A stretch of 64,000 nt of DNA, taken from Arcobacter porcinus. GTDB taxonomy: Bacteria > Campylobacterota > Campylobacteria > Campylobacterales > Arcobacteraceae. The notes beneath the pieces were generated by a model that saw only the letters and a list, made by a program, of their open reading frames with translations, had not been told where the DNA came from and searched no databases. The stretch spans positions 806,001 to 870,000 of the forward strand of contig NZ_CP036246.2 in NCBI RefSeq assembly GCF_004299785.2, written 5' to 3'. Numbering within the stretch: the first letter of the stretch is position 1; every line of letters starts with the position of its first letter. Both the position numbers and the translations under genes were made by a program. Positions 51,758 to 60,066 of this stretch are shown here, one piece after another.

Positions 51758-53302
51758 ATGGAGAGTATATTAATAGCAGTCGTTGCTGCAACATTTAGCT
51801 CAGCTCTTACTATTTTTGTTGTTAGGAAAATAAATAAAGCAAAATTTGAAGTATTTATTGAACAAGCAAAAGCAAAAGCAAGAATAATAGAACATGAAGC
51901 TGAAGTTGCACTAAAAGATGCTCAAATAAGAGCTAAAATAGAGTGTGATAAAGAGTTCAGAAATGCAAAAAAAGATTATGAACAGATGTTTTTGAAAATT
52001 GAAAGAAAAGAGCAAGAACTAAATGAACATCTTGAGTGTGAACTAAGACAAATAAAAAGAGAAAAAGAGCAAATAGAGGATAATAATAGGAAAATAAAAA
52101 GTTTAAAAGAGGGAATTGAAGAGCAAAAAAGATCTTACGAACAGAAGAAATTAGAAGCTATCAAAATACTAGAAAATGGTTCAGGACTTACAAAAGAAGA
52201 GGCAAAAGAGTTATTACTTAAAAAAGTAGAAGAGGATTCAAGAGCTACTATTTCATCTATGTTTAGAAGAAAATATAAAATAGCTGAACAAAATTCAAAA
52301 CAAGAGGTAAATAATATTTTATCTCAAGCAGTTACTAGATATGCAGGTGAATTTGCAGCTGAAAGACTTATAAATAATATTCCTTTAAATGACGAAGAGA
52401 CAAAAGGTAAAATTATTGGTAAAGAGGGAAGAAATATTAAAACTCTTGAGATGCTTTTAGGAGTTGATATTATTATTGATGATACACCAAATACTATTAC
52501 AATTTCATCTTTTAATCTTTATAGAAGAGCAATCGCAACAAAAACTATTCAAGAACTTTTAGAAGATGGAAGAATTCAACCAGCAAGAATTGAAGAGATA
52601 TATAAGAAAGTTCAAGCTGAATTTGATAAAAATATCCAAAAAGAGGGTGAAGATGTTGTTATGGAGCTTGGAATAAAATCTATGCATCCAGAACTTATAA
52701 AACTTGTTGGAAGATTAAGATATAGAGCATCTTATGGACAAAATGCTTTAGCTCATACTTTAGAAGTCGCTCATCTAGCAGGACTTATTGCTGCACAAAT
52801 GGGTGGAGATGCAATCTTAGCAAGAAGAGCTGGAATTATGCATGATATTGGAAAAGCATTAACTCATGAAGCTCCAGGAAGCCATGTTGATTTGGGTGCA
52901 GATATTTGTAAAAGATATGGAGAGTGTGAAACGGTTATAAATGCAATTTATGCTCATCACGGTCATGAAGAACCAATAAATGTTGAAAGTGCAGCTGTTT
53001 GTGCAGCTGATGCTTTAAGTGCAGCAAGACCAGGAGCTAGAAGAGAAGTTTTAGAGAGCTTCTTAAAAAGAGTTGAAGAGATTGAAAATATAACAACAAG
53101 TAAAGTTGGAGTTACAAATGCTTATGCAATAAATGCTGGACGAGAAGTGAGAGTTATTGTAAATGCAGAGCTTGTAAATGATGATGAAGCAGTTTTACTA
53201 GCAACAGAAATAGCAAAAGAGATTGAAGAAAAAGTGCAATATCCAGGTGAAATTAAAATAAATGTAATAAGAGAGCTAAGAGCTGAAAGTTATGCAAGAT
53301 AA
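51758..53302 (+). CDS. rny: Ribonuclease Y
   Basis: A 514-residue membrane-bound endoribonuclease initiating mRNA decay. It has an N-terminal membrane helix (about 4-22), a long coiled coil (about 30-190, rich in Glu/Lys/Gln), a KH RNA-binding domain (GKIIGKEGRNIKTLEMLLGVDI), and an HD metal-dependent domain with HTLEVAHLAG and the HD pair in IMHDIGKALTHE, then YAHHGHEEP. Length and domain order are standard. Confidence 0.97.
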   Translation: MESILIAVVAATFSSALTIFVVRKINKAKFEVFIEQAKAKARIIEHEAEVALKDAQIRAKIECDKEFRNAKKDYEQMFLKIERKEQELNEHLECELRQIKREKEQIEDNNRKIKSLKEGIEEQKRSYEQKKLEAIKILENGSGLTKEEAKELLLKKVEEDSRATISSMFRRKYKIAEQNSKQEVNNILSQAVTRYAGEFAAERLINNIPLNDEETKGKIIGKEGRNIKTLEMLLGVDIIIDDTPNTITISSFNLYRRAIATKTIQELLEDGRIQPARIEEIYKKVQAEFDKNIQKEGEDVVMELGIKSMHPELIKLVGRLRYRASYGQNALAHTLEVAHLAGLIAAQMGGDAILARRAGIMHDIGKALTHEAPGSHVDLGADICKRYGECETVINAIYAHHGHEEPINVESAAVCAADALSAARPGARREVLESFLKRVEEIENITTSKVGVTNAYAINAGREVRVIVNAELVNDDEAVLLATEIAKEIEEKVQYPGEIKINVIRELRAESYAR

Positions 53303-53320
53303 GCTAAAAAAAGGTAGAAA

Positions 53321-53914
53321 ATGAAAGAGCAAAAACCAAGTACAAAAATTATAGCAGGAGTATACAAAGGTAAAGTTTTAGAGCTTCCTAGTTTAGATGT
53401 TACTAGAAGTTCTAAATCTGTTTTAAAAGAGTCTGTGTTCAATGTTTTACAATTTGATATTATAGATAAAATTTTTATAGAGTCTTTCGCAGGAAGTGGT
53501 TCAATTGGACTTGAAGCAATAAGCAGAGGAGCAAAGAGATCATATTTTATAGAGCTTGATAAAAAGTCTTACTCTATTTTAGTAAAAAATTGTAAAAATA
53601 TTGATATTGAAAAGTGTCAAACAATTCAAGGAAATGCCTTTGTACAAACTCCACTTATTTTAGATTTTATGAAAAATTCAAAAGATGAGATAATTTTATA
53701 TGTAGATCCACCTTTTGATTATAGAGATGGAATGGAAGATATTTATGAAAAATCATTTAGAATGATTTCTGATATAAAAGCTGATAATATTTTTAAAATT
53801 ATAATTGAACATGAATCAAAGCTTGAAATTCCAGAGAGATTAGGTAAATTTACTTTAGAAAAAACTAGAAAATTTGGTAAAAGTTCTCTTTCTTATTTCA
53901 GTTCTGATGAATAA
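53321..53914 (+). CDS. rsmD: 16S rRNA (guanine966-N2) methyltransferase RsmD
   Basis: A 197-residue SAM-dependent enzyme. It begins with the typical KIIAGVYKGKVLELP...TRSSKSVLKESVFNVL, has the SAM loop ESFAGSGSIGLEAISRGA and the catalytic DPPF motif (LYVDPPFDYR). It is 18 bp downstream of rny and two bases before the permease gene, all on the same strand. Confidence 0.92.
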   Translation: MKEQKPSTKIIAGVYKGKVLELPSLDVTRSSKSVLKESVFNVLQFDIIDKIFIESFAGSGSIGLEAISRGAKRSYFIELDKKSYSILVKNCKNIDIEKCQTIQGNAFVQTPLILDFMKNSKDEIILYVDPPFDYRDGMEDIYEKSFRMISDIKADNIFKIIIEHESKLEIPERLGKFTLEKTRKFGKSSLSYFSSDE

Positions 53915-53916
53915 AA

Positions 53917-54705
53917 ATGTTTAAATTCTCTTTGATAATACTTATATTAATTTCAATATTAATGTTTTTATTACCATTCTTTTATACTATTTCACCCTAT
54001 GAATTAAATCCAAATAAGATTTTATTATCTCCATCTTTTGAACATATATTTGGAACAGATATTCTAGGAAGAGATGTTTTTGCAAGGATTTTACAAGGTG
54101 GACAAACTTCACTGATGATTGGATTTTTAGCAGCTAGTTTTTCATCTTTTTTAGGACTTATTGTTGGTATTACAGCTGGATATTTTAAAGGAACTGTTGA
54201 TAGAACAATTACAATTATAATTGATCTATTTTTGACTTTTCCTACATTTTTCTTGCTTCTTGCATTGGTTTCATATATTGAAGCAAATTCACTTGTTTTA
54301 ATTATTGTAATTTCAATAACAAGCTGGATGGGAATGTCAAGAATGATAAGAAGTGAGAGTTTTGCTCTATCAAATAAAGCATTTATAAAAATATTAAATA
54401 TCTCAAATGTGAGTAAAACAAAGATAATATTAAAATATTTTGCTCCACTTTTAGCACCTATTTTTTTAATCTCTTTCTCATTTGGAGTTGCAGGTGCTAT
54501 ATTAGCAGAATCAGGATTGTCATTTTTAGGACTTGGAGTTAATCCACCAAATATGAGTTGGGGAAGTTTGTTAAGTGATGGAAAAAGTGTAATAGATATA
54601 GCTTGGTGGCTAAGCTTTTTTCCTGGACTTATGATATTTATAATCACTTTTTGTTTAATACAAATAAGTGATTATTTACAAAACTTAGCTAATAAAAAAG
54701 ATTAA
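53917..54705 (+). CDS. Peptide/nickel-type ABC transporter permease (DppC/OppC)
   Basis: A 262-residue permease with about six helices. It has the DppC-type opening with HIFGTDILGRDVFARILQGGQTSL and the ABC-interaction loop ILAESGLSFLGLGVNPPNMSWGSLLSDG. It imports oligopeptides, nickel or similar with partners (DppB, ATPases, binding protein) that are not in the window. Its last codons overlap the convergent SDR gene by four bases. Confidence 0.9.
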   Translation: MFKFSLIILILISILMFLLPFFYTISPYELNPNKILLSPSFEHIFGTDILGRDVFARILQGGQTSLMIGFLAASFSSFLGLIVGITAGYFKGTVDRTITIIIDLFLTFPTFFLLLALVSYIEANSLVLIIVISITSWMGMSRMIRSESFALSNKAFIKILNISNVSKTKIILKYFAPLLAPIFLISFSFGVAGAILAESGLSFLGLGVNPPNMSWGSLLSDGKSVIDIAWWLSFFPGLMIFIITFCLIQISDYLQNLANKKD

Positions 54706-55526
54706 ATTTTAAAAAGAAGTTTATCAAGCCAAGAGGTACTTAAAACTCTTTTTGCAAAACCTAAGATATAAGTAGCTTTTGTTACATAATATCTTGGTTT
54801 TGGTTTTTTACTTTTTAGTACTTTTAAAACTACATTTGCAACACTGCTTGGAGGAAGAGTAAAAGCTCCTTTATCATCACTACTTTCAAGTCTTTTTTTG
54901 ATTTCACTATTATAAGTTTCCTGCCAAAAACTATTTTCAATATCTATATTTTTTTTAAAATTATTTAAAGAGTTTTCTCTAAATTTTGAAGTAACAGGAC
55001 CTGTGTTTATTGTACTTACATAAATATTACTATTTAATGTTTCAAGTCTTAGAGTATCACAAAGTCCTTCAATAGCATATTTACTTATATTATAAGCCCC
55101 TCTAAATCTTAAAGATATTATTCCTAAAACGGAGCTATGTTGGATTATTTTGCCATATCCTTGAGTTCTAAATATTTTCATAGCTTGATTTGTAAGTTCC
55201 AAAAGTCCATGAAGGTTTGTATCTAGTTGCTCTTTTAAAACTTCAACACTCAAATCTTCCACAGCCCCTGGTTGACCAAAACCAGCATTATTAAAAACTG
55301 CATCAAGTTTTAAATCATTATTTAAAATCTTTTTTAGTGCAGAAGATATATCTTCTTTGTTTCTAACATCAATTTTGAATGTTTCAAAACCCAAATCTTG
55401 AAGCATTTTTACATCTTTTTTTTCTCTTGCACTTGCATAAACTTTTATACCATTGCTTTTTAATATTTTTGCTGTTTCAAGTCCAATTCCACTTGAACAA
55501 CCTGTAATTAATATATTTATCATCAT
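54702..55526 (-). CDS. Short-chain dehydrogenase/reductase
   Basis: A 274-residue classical SDR. It has the NAD(P) loop TGCSSGIGLETA at residues 8-19, NNAGFGQPG, the catalytic Ser in IQHSSVLG, and YxxxK in YNISKYAIEG. The substrate is unknown. The start at 55526 (double ATG) gives the normal N terminus. It is divergent from the TIGR02757 gene. Confidence 0.9.
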   Translation of the reverse strand: MMINILITGCSSGIGLETAKILKSNGIKVYASAREKKDVKMLQDLGFETFKIDVRNKEDISSALKKILNNDLKLDAVFNNAGFGQPGAVEDLSVEVLKEQLDTNLHGLLELTNQAMKIFRTQGYGKIIQHSSVLGIISLRFRGAYNISKYAIEGLCDTLRLETLNSNIYVSTINTGPVTSKFRENSLNNFKKNIDIENSFWQETYNSEIKKRLESSDDKGAFTLPPSSVANVVLKVLKSKKPKPRYYVTKATYILGFAKRVLSTSWLDKLLFKI

Positions 55527-55578
55527 TAGCCTAATTTGTTTTTGGGTATTATATCCAAAAGTAAATTTTAGGTTAAAA

Positions 55579-56355
55579 ATGCAAAGAGATGATATAGAAT
55601 TAAAAGAGCTTTTAGATATTGAAGTAAACTCAAGAAATAGTGAATTTGAACTAAGTTATGATAAACCAGATCCACTTTTAGTAGCTAAAAGACAAAAAGA
55701 TGATTATGCTATTTTACTTTGTGCTTTGTTTGCTTATGGAAATGCGAAATTAATAGTAAAGTTTTTAGATAGTTTAGATTTTTCATTATTAGATAAAAGT
55801 GAAGAAGATATAGAAAAAACACTTAATAAGCACTATTATAGATTTCAAAATAGTAAAGATGTTATAGAAGTTTTTAAAGCATTTAGAAGATTAAAACTTG
55901 AAAATAGTTTAGAAGAGCTATTTTTAGAAGCTTATAATAAAGAAAAAAATGTTTTAGAAGGAGTGGATTTTTTAATAGGAAAAATCAAAGAAAAAGCAAA
56001 TTATAGTTCTCAAGGTTTTGATTTTTTAGTAGGAAATACTTTAAAAAGAGATAAACAAGGAAAAATAAAACTTACAAATGCTCCATATAAAAGATGGAAT
56101 ATGTTTCTAAGATGGATGATAAGAGAAGATAGCTTGGATTTGGGATTTTGGAAAAATGTGTCAAAAAGTGATTTGATTTTACCACTTGATACTCATACCT
56201 TCAAGGTTTCACAAAAACTAGGGCTGTTAAAGAATAAAACTTATAATCTAAAATCAGCACTTGAAATAACAGAAAAACTAAAAAAGTTTGATAAAAATGA
56301 CCCTATAAAATATGATTTTGCTATTTATAGGTTGGGGCAAGAGAAGATTATATAA
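55579..56355 (+). CDS. TIGR02757-family protein
   Basis: A 258-residue cytosolic protein. The ATG at 55579 is preferred; an open frame extends 42 codons upstream, but that part is hydrophobic and antisense to the SDR start. The features KPDPLLVAKRQKDDYAILLCALFAYGN, NAPYKRWNMFLRWMIREDSLDLG and PLDTHTFKVSQKLGLL recall the conserved helical family TIGR02757. This family resembles helix-hairpin-helix DNA glycosylases in the last segments but has no proven activity. It ends two bases from the convergent gene at 56358. Confidence 0.85.
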   Translation: MQRDDIELKELLDIEVNSRNSEFELSYDKPDPLLVAKRQKDDYAILLCALFAYGNAKLIVKFLDSLDFSLLDKSEEDIEKTLNKHYYRFQNSKDVIEVFKAFRRLKLENSLEELFLEAYNKEKNVLEGVDFLIGKIKEKANYSSQGFDFLVGNTLKRDKQGKIKLTNAPYKRWNMFLRWMIREDSLDLGFWKNVSKSDLILPLDTHTFKVSQKLGLLKNKTYNLKSALEITEKLKKFDKNDPIKYDFAIYRLGQEKII

Positions 56356-56357
56356 AT

Positions 56358-57302
56358 CTAATCCCTAGCTTCAACAACTCTTTTAAATAACTCATCTTTT
56401 GAGAATATTAAAGAGAGTTTTGCACTATTTACTCCATCTGTTAAAGTGATTTGGAAATATCCTTTTTCTATCTCTTTTGCAAACTTTATAACTCTTTTTA
56501 CACTATTTCCAAAACCATCAATAGTATATATTTTTCTTCCAATAAAAAGCTCACTAATTGTTGGTTCTTTATAAACTCCAACAAAATTTTTGTTGTTGTA
56601 TAAATATTTCCAAACTTTTATCTCTTGTTCATAACTTAGAAAATAGTTTGTATAATCTGAAAAAATTCTATCACCTTTTATGTAAAATTTTGTTTCAGGA
56701 AAAAAGTCAGGTATGCAGTTGCATAAAAACATATCTTGCTGTTTTTCATTTATTTTTGCAATACAAAAATATTTAAATTTTTTAATCTTATCAAGATATA
56801 GTAAATCTTCGCTACTTTGATTTTGTAAAATTGCAAAAATATTAAATAAATCTTTAAAATCATCACCATTTGAAGCTAAAACTTCCAAAGTAAAAAGTGC
56901 AAGATTGAATCTATCAAGGCTGTTTTTAGGTATTTTATAGCTTTTCAAAATATCTTTTTTTAAATCGATTATAAGAAGTTTACTTTTTATTTTATTTAAT
57001 AGATATATCTTTTCATTTGTTTTTTTGTCAACAATAAAAATATTATTTGCATCAATTTGCAAAGATGAATAAGAAGCACTTACCTGTTTTTTAAAATCTT
57101 TTATAATAACTTCTTCTATTTTATAAGTAAAATCATTGTTTTTTAGAAATTCTATAATCTCAAACTCAATATTAAAATCAAGAAATGAATTATTTGAATA
57201 TATTCTTTTGTGACTATCAAACTCTAAATTTAGATTCAAAAGATAGTTTTTGTGCCTATAAAGCTCTTTTTGATCTTCAATAATAATCTTTTTTAAAGTC
57301 AT
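56358..57302 (-). CDS. Unknown 314-residue protein in the fliK/flhX operon
   Basis: I do not recognise this protein. It is cytosolic, with alternating strands and helices, and lysine- and phenylalanine-rich. A central helical region (DRFNLALFTLEVLASNGDDFKDLFNIFAIL) and a Cys pair (MFLCNC) are present. The C-terminal part (GRKIYTIDGFGNSVKRVIKFAKEIEKGYFQITLTDG) looks like a small beta-barrel. Its ATG overlaps the flhX stop (ATGA), so it is co-translated with two flagellar export genes. A flagellar or unrelated housekeeping role is equally possible. Confidence 0.65.
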   Translation of the reverse strand: MTLKKIIIEDQKELYRHKNYLLNLNLEFDSHKRIYSNNSFLDFNIEFEIIEFLKNNDFTYKIEEVIIKDFKKQVSASYSSLQIDANNIFIVDKKTNEKIYLLNKIKSKLLIIDLKKDILKSYKIPKNSLDRFNLALFTLEVLASNGDDFKDLFNIFAILQNQSSEDLLYLDKIKKFKYFCIAKINEKQQDMFLCNCIPDFFPETKFYIKGDRIFSDYTNYFLSYEQEIKVWKYLYNNKNFVGVYKEPTISELFIGRKIYTIDGFGNSVKRVIKFAKEIEKGYFQITLTDGVNSAKLSLIFSKDELFKRVVEARD

Positions 57303-57583
57303 TTTTCTATACCTTTTTTCTCATTTGATAATTCATAAATAAATGCAAAAATTTCAGCAACAGCTTTATACATAGAGTTTGGAATCTCTTTGCCTATATC
57401 TATTTTGCTCAATAATTCTACTAAATCTTCATCTTTTTTTATAGGAATTTGATTTTCATTTGCTATTTTTATAATATTTTTTGCAGCTTCACCTTTTGCT
57501 TTTGCTACAACTTTTGGAGCACTATCTACTCCTTTTTCATAATCAAGAGCTACTGCTTTTTTTATTTTACTATTTTCTTGCAA
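57299..57583 (-). CDS. flhX: FlhB C-terminal homologue (FlhX/FhlB-type)
   Basis: A 94-residue protein equal to the cytoplasmic C-terminal part of the export gate protein FlhB after its self-cleavage. It reads KIKKAVALDYEKG, then PKVVAKAKGEAAKNIIKIANENQIPIKKDEDLVELL and IPNSMYKAVAEIFAFIY. The NPTH self-cleavage motif that precedes AVAL in FlhB is missing. I chose the TTG at 57583, with TAGGG six bases upstream; a longer frame to 57661 lies inside fliK and is not family-like. In Helicobacter the equivalent protein can substitute for the FlhB C-terminal domain. Confidence 0.82.
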   Translation of the reverse strand: MQENSKIKKAVALDYEKGVDSAPKVVAKAKGEAAKNIIKIANENQIPIKKDEDLVELLSKIDIGKEIPNSMYKAVAEIFAFIYELSNEKKGIEK

Positions 57584-57584
57584 A

Positions 57585-58544
57585 TTAAACCCTAATATCA
57601 ATCTTATTTGATAAATTAAATTCAGATTCAATATTCTCAAAGTTTTTAAAAATAGTGTCATTGTCTTTTTTAAGATCCAATATTTTAATATTTATTGGAA
57701 CTAAATCAATACTTTTAAAAGCTTTTCTTAGTTTATTTATATTATCTTTTATTAACTCTTTTGAATCTTTGTTCATAGCATAAATTGTGATGTCAATTTT
57801 ATCTTTTTCATACAAAAATAGCATTAATTCCAATTTCCCAAACTCTTTTAAATTTAAGTTTATTTGGCAAAAAAACTTATCTTCTTCTTTTTGTTTCATC
57901 TGTATAAAACCATCTTCTAATAAATCCCATAAAAAAGGAATCACAACAAAGTTTGAATTCAAAGCAATAGAAGCTATTTGGCTTAGTTCAATTTGTGTTA
58001 AAAGATTATTTATTACTTTTAAGTTTTCATTTGAGTTTGTATCACTTTTATTTATAAAAAACTCTTGAAGTTTTAGAAGATTTGTTTTTAAATCAAAATC
58101 TAAATTAAATTTTGAACTATTTAGTAGTTTATTTTCTAGAAATATTCCACTATTACTCATCAGATCTTTTATATTTAAACTACTTCCATCTTTTAAAGTT
58201 TTTAAAAAAGGCTCAAATGCTGTTTTTAAACTTGAAAGATTCTCATTTTCATCAAGCATCTTTAAAAGTTGTGATAAATTTGAACCCAGTGTTCCTAAAT
58301 TCTTAAAAATCTCACTATTTTTAAATAAGTTTTCTAAATTTATATTTGATTTAGAACCATCTTTTAATGAAGAAATAAGCTCTTTTATAAGATTTGATAT
58401 ATCTTTTAAAGATGAAATATTTTCACTATCCAAATCAATCATATTTGATATATTATTAATATTTGTTTGAGTTAATAACTCTTTTAATTGAGAATTGTTA
58501 TTTGCTAAAAGTATATTTAATGTGGATTGATTTGATACTAACAT
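57585..58544 (-). CDS. fliK: FliK-like flagellar hook-length control protein
   Basis: A 319-residue protein. The first 180 residues are low-complexity and repetitive in Leu, Ser, Asn and Lys (LKDGSKSNINLENLFKNSEIF...), as in the secreted ruler part of FliK. The last 120 residues resemble the Flg_hook domain (FFCQINLNLKEFGKLELMLFLYEKDKIDITIYA). It is shorter than typical FliK (400-600), so a FliK paralogue is possible. It sits directly before an FlhB-like protein, the known FliK partner in substrate-specificity switching, which supports the call. Confidence 0.7.
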   Translation of the reverse strand: MLVSNQSTLNILLANNNSQLKELLTQTNINNISNMIDLDSENISSLKDISNLIKELISSLKDGSKSNINLENLFKNSEIFKNLGTLGSNLSQLLKMLDENENLSSLKTAFEPFLKTLKDGSSLNIKDLMSNSGIFLENKLLNSSKFNLDFDLKTNLLKLQEFFINKSDTNSNENLKVINNLLTQIELSQIASIALNSNFVVIPFLWDLLEDGFIQMKQKEEDKFFCQINLNLKEFGKLELMLFLYEKDKIDITIYAMNKDSKELIKDNINKLRKAFKSIDLVPINIKILDLKKDNDTIFKNFENIESEFNLSNKIDIRV

Positions 58545-58570
58545 AAAAATATTATATCATATATGTAGAT

Positions 58571-58606
58571 AAAAAAAGGAAGCTCATTTTGGCTTCCTTT
58601 TTATTT
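58571..58606. terminator. Strong hairpin upstream of fliK, terminator-like on both strands
   Basis: AAAAAGGAAGC (to 58583) and GCTTCCTTTTT (from 58592) enclose an eight-base loop, with T runs on both strands. It lies 27 bp from the fliK start and 107 bp from the end of the LOG gene (both on the minus strand), so it most likely ends transcription that would otherwise leave or enter this gap. Confidence 0.6.
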
Positions 58607-58610
58607 TTAT

Positions 58611-58625
58611 AGGAGGAGAAAAAGT
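58611..58625 (+). other. Orphan AGGAGGAG ribosome-site-like sequence
   Basis: AGGAGGAGAA is a perfect ribosome-site consensus but no start codon or reading frame follows on the plus strand. A short palindrome (GTTAAAATTAATTAAC) comes directly after. The remaining gap to 58712 is AT-rich with nothing recognisable. Confidence 0.3.
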
Positions 58626-58712
58626 TAAAATTAATTAACTTACAAATCAAATTATAATAGTTCTTAATTAATACTATTTAAATAAAAAATTAACAAATAG
58701 TAAATCTAGATA

Positions 58713-59276
58713 TTATTTCTCCCATTTTGGTTTTGGTGCTTTATAGTTTTTGATTTTTTCAATTATTTCATCAATATCATCACTTACAATTAGCATATCT
58801 ATAAATCTTTTATCCATAAAACCATTTGTAGCACATGAATAAAAAAACTCTATTAATTTGTCATAATATCCATCAATATTTACAAAAGCACAAGGTTTTG
58901 AGTGATAACCAATTTGTGCAGAAGCTATCACATCAATAATCTCTTCTAAAGTACCATAAGCACCTGGAAGAGCAATAAAAGCATCACTTAGCTCTTCCAT
59001 TTTTGCTTTTCGCTCTTTCATAGAATCAACTTTATAAATTTTTGTAATATCTGTATTTTCAAGCTCTTTATTTACTAAATCATAAGTTATAACACCTGTT
59101 ACACTATTGTTTAATTTTAAAGATTCATTTGAAATTATTCCCATTAAACCTTGTTTTGAACCACCATAAACTATTTTTATATTATTTAATGCTAGTTTTT
59201 TTGCTAATTCAATAGTTTTTGTTTTATAAATTTCATTGTTTCCAAAACTTGATCCACAATATATTGCTACATTCAT
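58713..59276 (-). CDS. LOG-family protein (TIGR00730, Rossmann-fold phosphoribohydrolase-like)
   Basis: A 187-residue protein of the LONELY GUY family. It opens VAIYCGSSFGNNEIY and has VYGGSKQGLMG, the SMKERK motif and the nucleotide-binding LPGAYGTLEEI. Family members release free bases from nucleoside monophosphates (cytokinin activation in plants, uncertain role in bacteria). The usual PGGxGTxxE has Ala for the second Gly here. It is the last gene of the M23-mlaA-LOG operon, two bases after mlaA. Confidence 0.88.
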   Translation of the reverse strand: MNVAIYCGSSFGNNEIYKTKTIELAKKLALNNIKIVYGGSKQGLMGIISNESLKLNNSVTGVITYDLVNKELENTDITKIYKVDSMKERKAKMEELSDAFIALPGAYGTLEEIIDVIASAQIGYHSKPCAFVNIDGYYDKLIEFFYSCATNGFMDKRFIDMLIVSDDIDEIIEKIKNYKAPKPKWEK

Positions 59277-59278
59277 TT

Positions 59279-60052
59279 TTATTCCCCCGTTTCAAATGTT
59301 TTTTTAAGTTCTTCATCTCTTTTTTGATTATAATAATATTTTAGAACTTCATATAAATCTACTCTTCTTTCACTTAACTTTTCTAAAGAATCTGGATCAA
59401 AAGATACCAAGTTTACGCCATAAAATGTTGCTATTGCATAACCGTGATCTATTTTTTGAGGTATTTTGTATGGAATTGTATTATGACCTGTATATTGAGT
59501 TGGTGATAATACTACATCAAAAATAGAACCAAAAGCATCTCTTAAATTTGATGGACCAAAAAAAGGTAAAACAATATGAACTCCTTCACCAACACCCCAA
59601 TATGCAAGTGTACTTCCGAAGTTTTCTCTATATATATCCATTCCAACTGTATGAGTAGCTTGATCCATAAAACCACCAAATCCCCAAATAGTGTTTATTA
59701 AAAATCTTCCTAGCTCTTTACCTGCATTTTTAAATTTTAATTGAAGTAAATTATTTACAAATCTTACTGGAAAAAGTAAATTTGTAAAAAAATTATCAAT
59801 TCCAACTCTTGCTGTTTCTGGAACAACATATGCATATCCTTTTGCCATAGGTCTTGTAACATAAGAATAAAAACCATAATTAAAATGAGTCATAGCTCTA
59901 TTGTATCCGCTTAGAGGATCATATTTTCTACTCTCATTTAAAATCTCTTCTTGAGATATGTTATTGTCATTTTCTAAGTTTTCTTGAATATTTTCATCAT
60001 TTGCAAATAAAATTAAACTAGAGATAAAAAATATAAATAAAAATCGTTTCAA
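59279..60052 (-). CDS. mlaA: MlaA/VacJ-family outer-membrane lipid asymmetry protein
   Basis: A 257-residue protein with signal peptide (MKRFLFIFFISSLILFA-NDE). It carries the MlaA core: DPLSGYNRAMTHFNYGFY, YAYVVPETARVGIDNFFTNLLFP, RFLINTIWGFGGFMD and NFGSTLAYWGVGEGVHIVLPFFGPSNLRDAFG. MlaA removes misplaced phospholipids from the outer leaflet and passes them inward. There is no lipobox Cys at the cleavage site, unlike the E. coli lipoprotein. It lies 14 bases after the M23 gene. Confidence 0.93.
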   Translation of the reverse strand: MKRFLFIFFISSLILFANDENIQENLENDNNISQEEILNESRKYDPLSGYNRAMTHFNYGFYSYVTRPMAKGYAYVVPETARVGIDNFFTNLLFPVRFVNNLLQLKFKNAGKELGRFLINTIWGFGGFMDQATHTVGMDIYRENFGSTLAYWGVGEGVHIVLPFFGPSNLRDAFGSIFDVVLSPTQYTGHNTIPYKIPQKIDHGYAIATFYGVNLVSFDPDSLEKLSERRVDLYEVLKYYYNQKRDEELKKTFETGE

Positions 60053-60066
60053 ATTGTACCTTTTGT

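Noticed and set aside
53997-54647. A 216-codon open frame antisense to the DppC-type permease
   Set aside because: The permease motifs on the plus strand are unmistakable; the antisense product is a mirror of hydrophobic codons with no family features.
55453-55578. 42-codon N-terminal extension of the TIGR02757 protein
   Set aside because: The extension is antisense to the SDR start, hydrophobic and unlike the family; ATG 55579 fits better.
57584-57661. 26-codon N-terminal extension of flhX
   Set aside because: It lies inside the end of fliK in another frame; the TTG at 57583 has a ribosome site and gives the family length.
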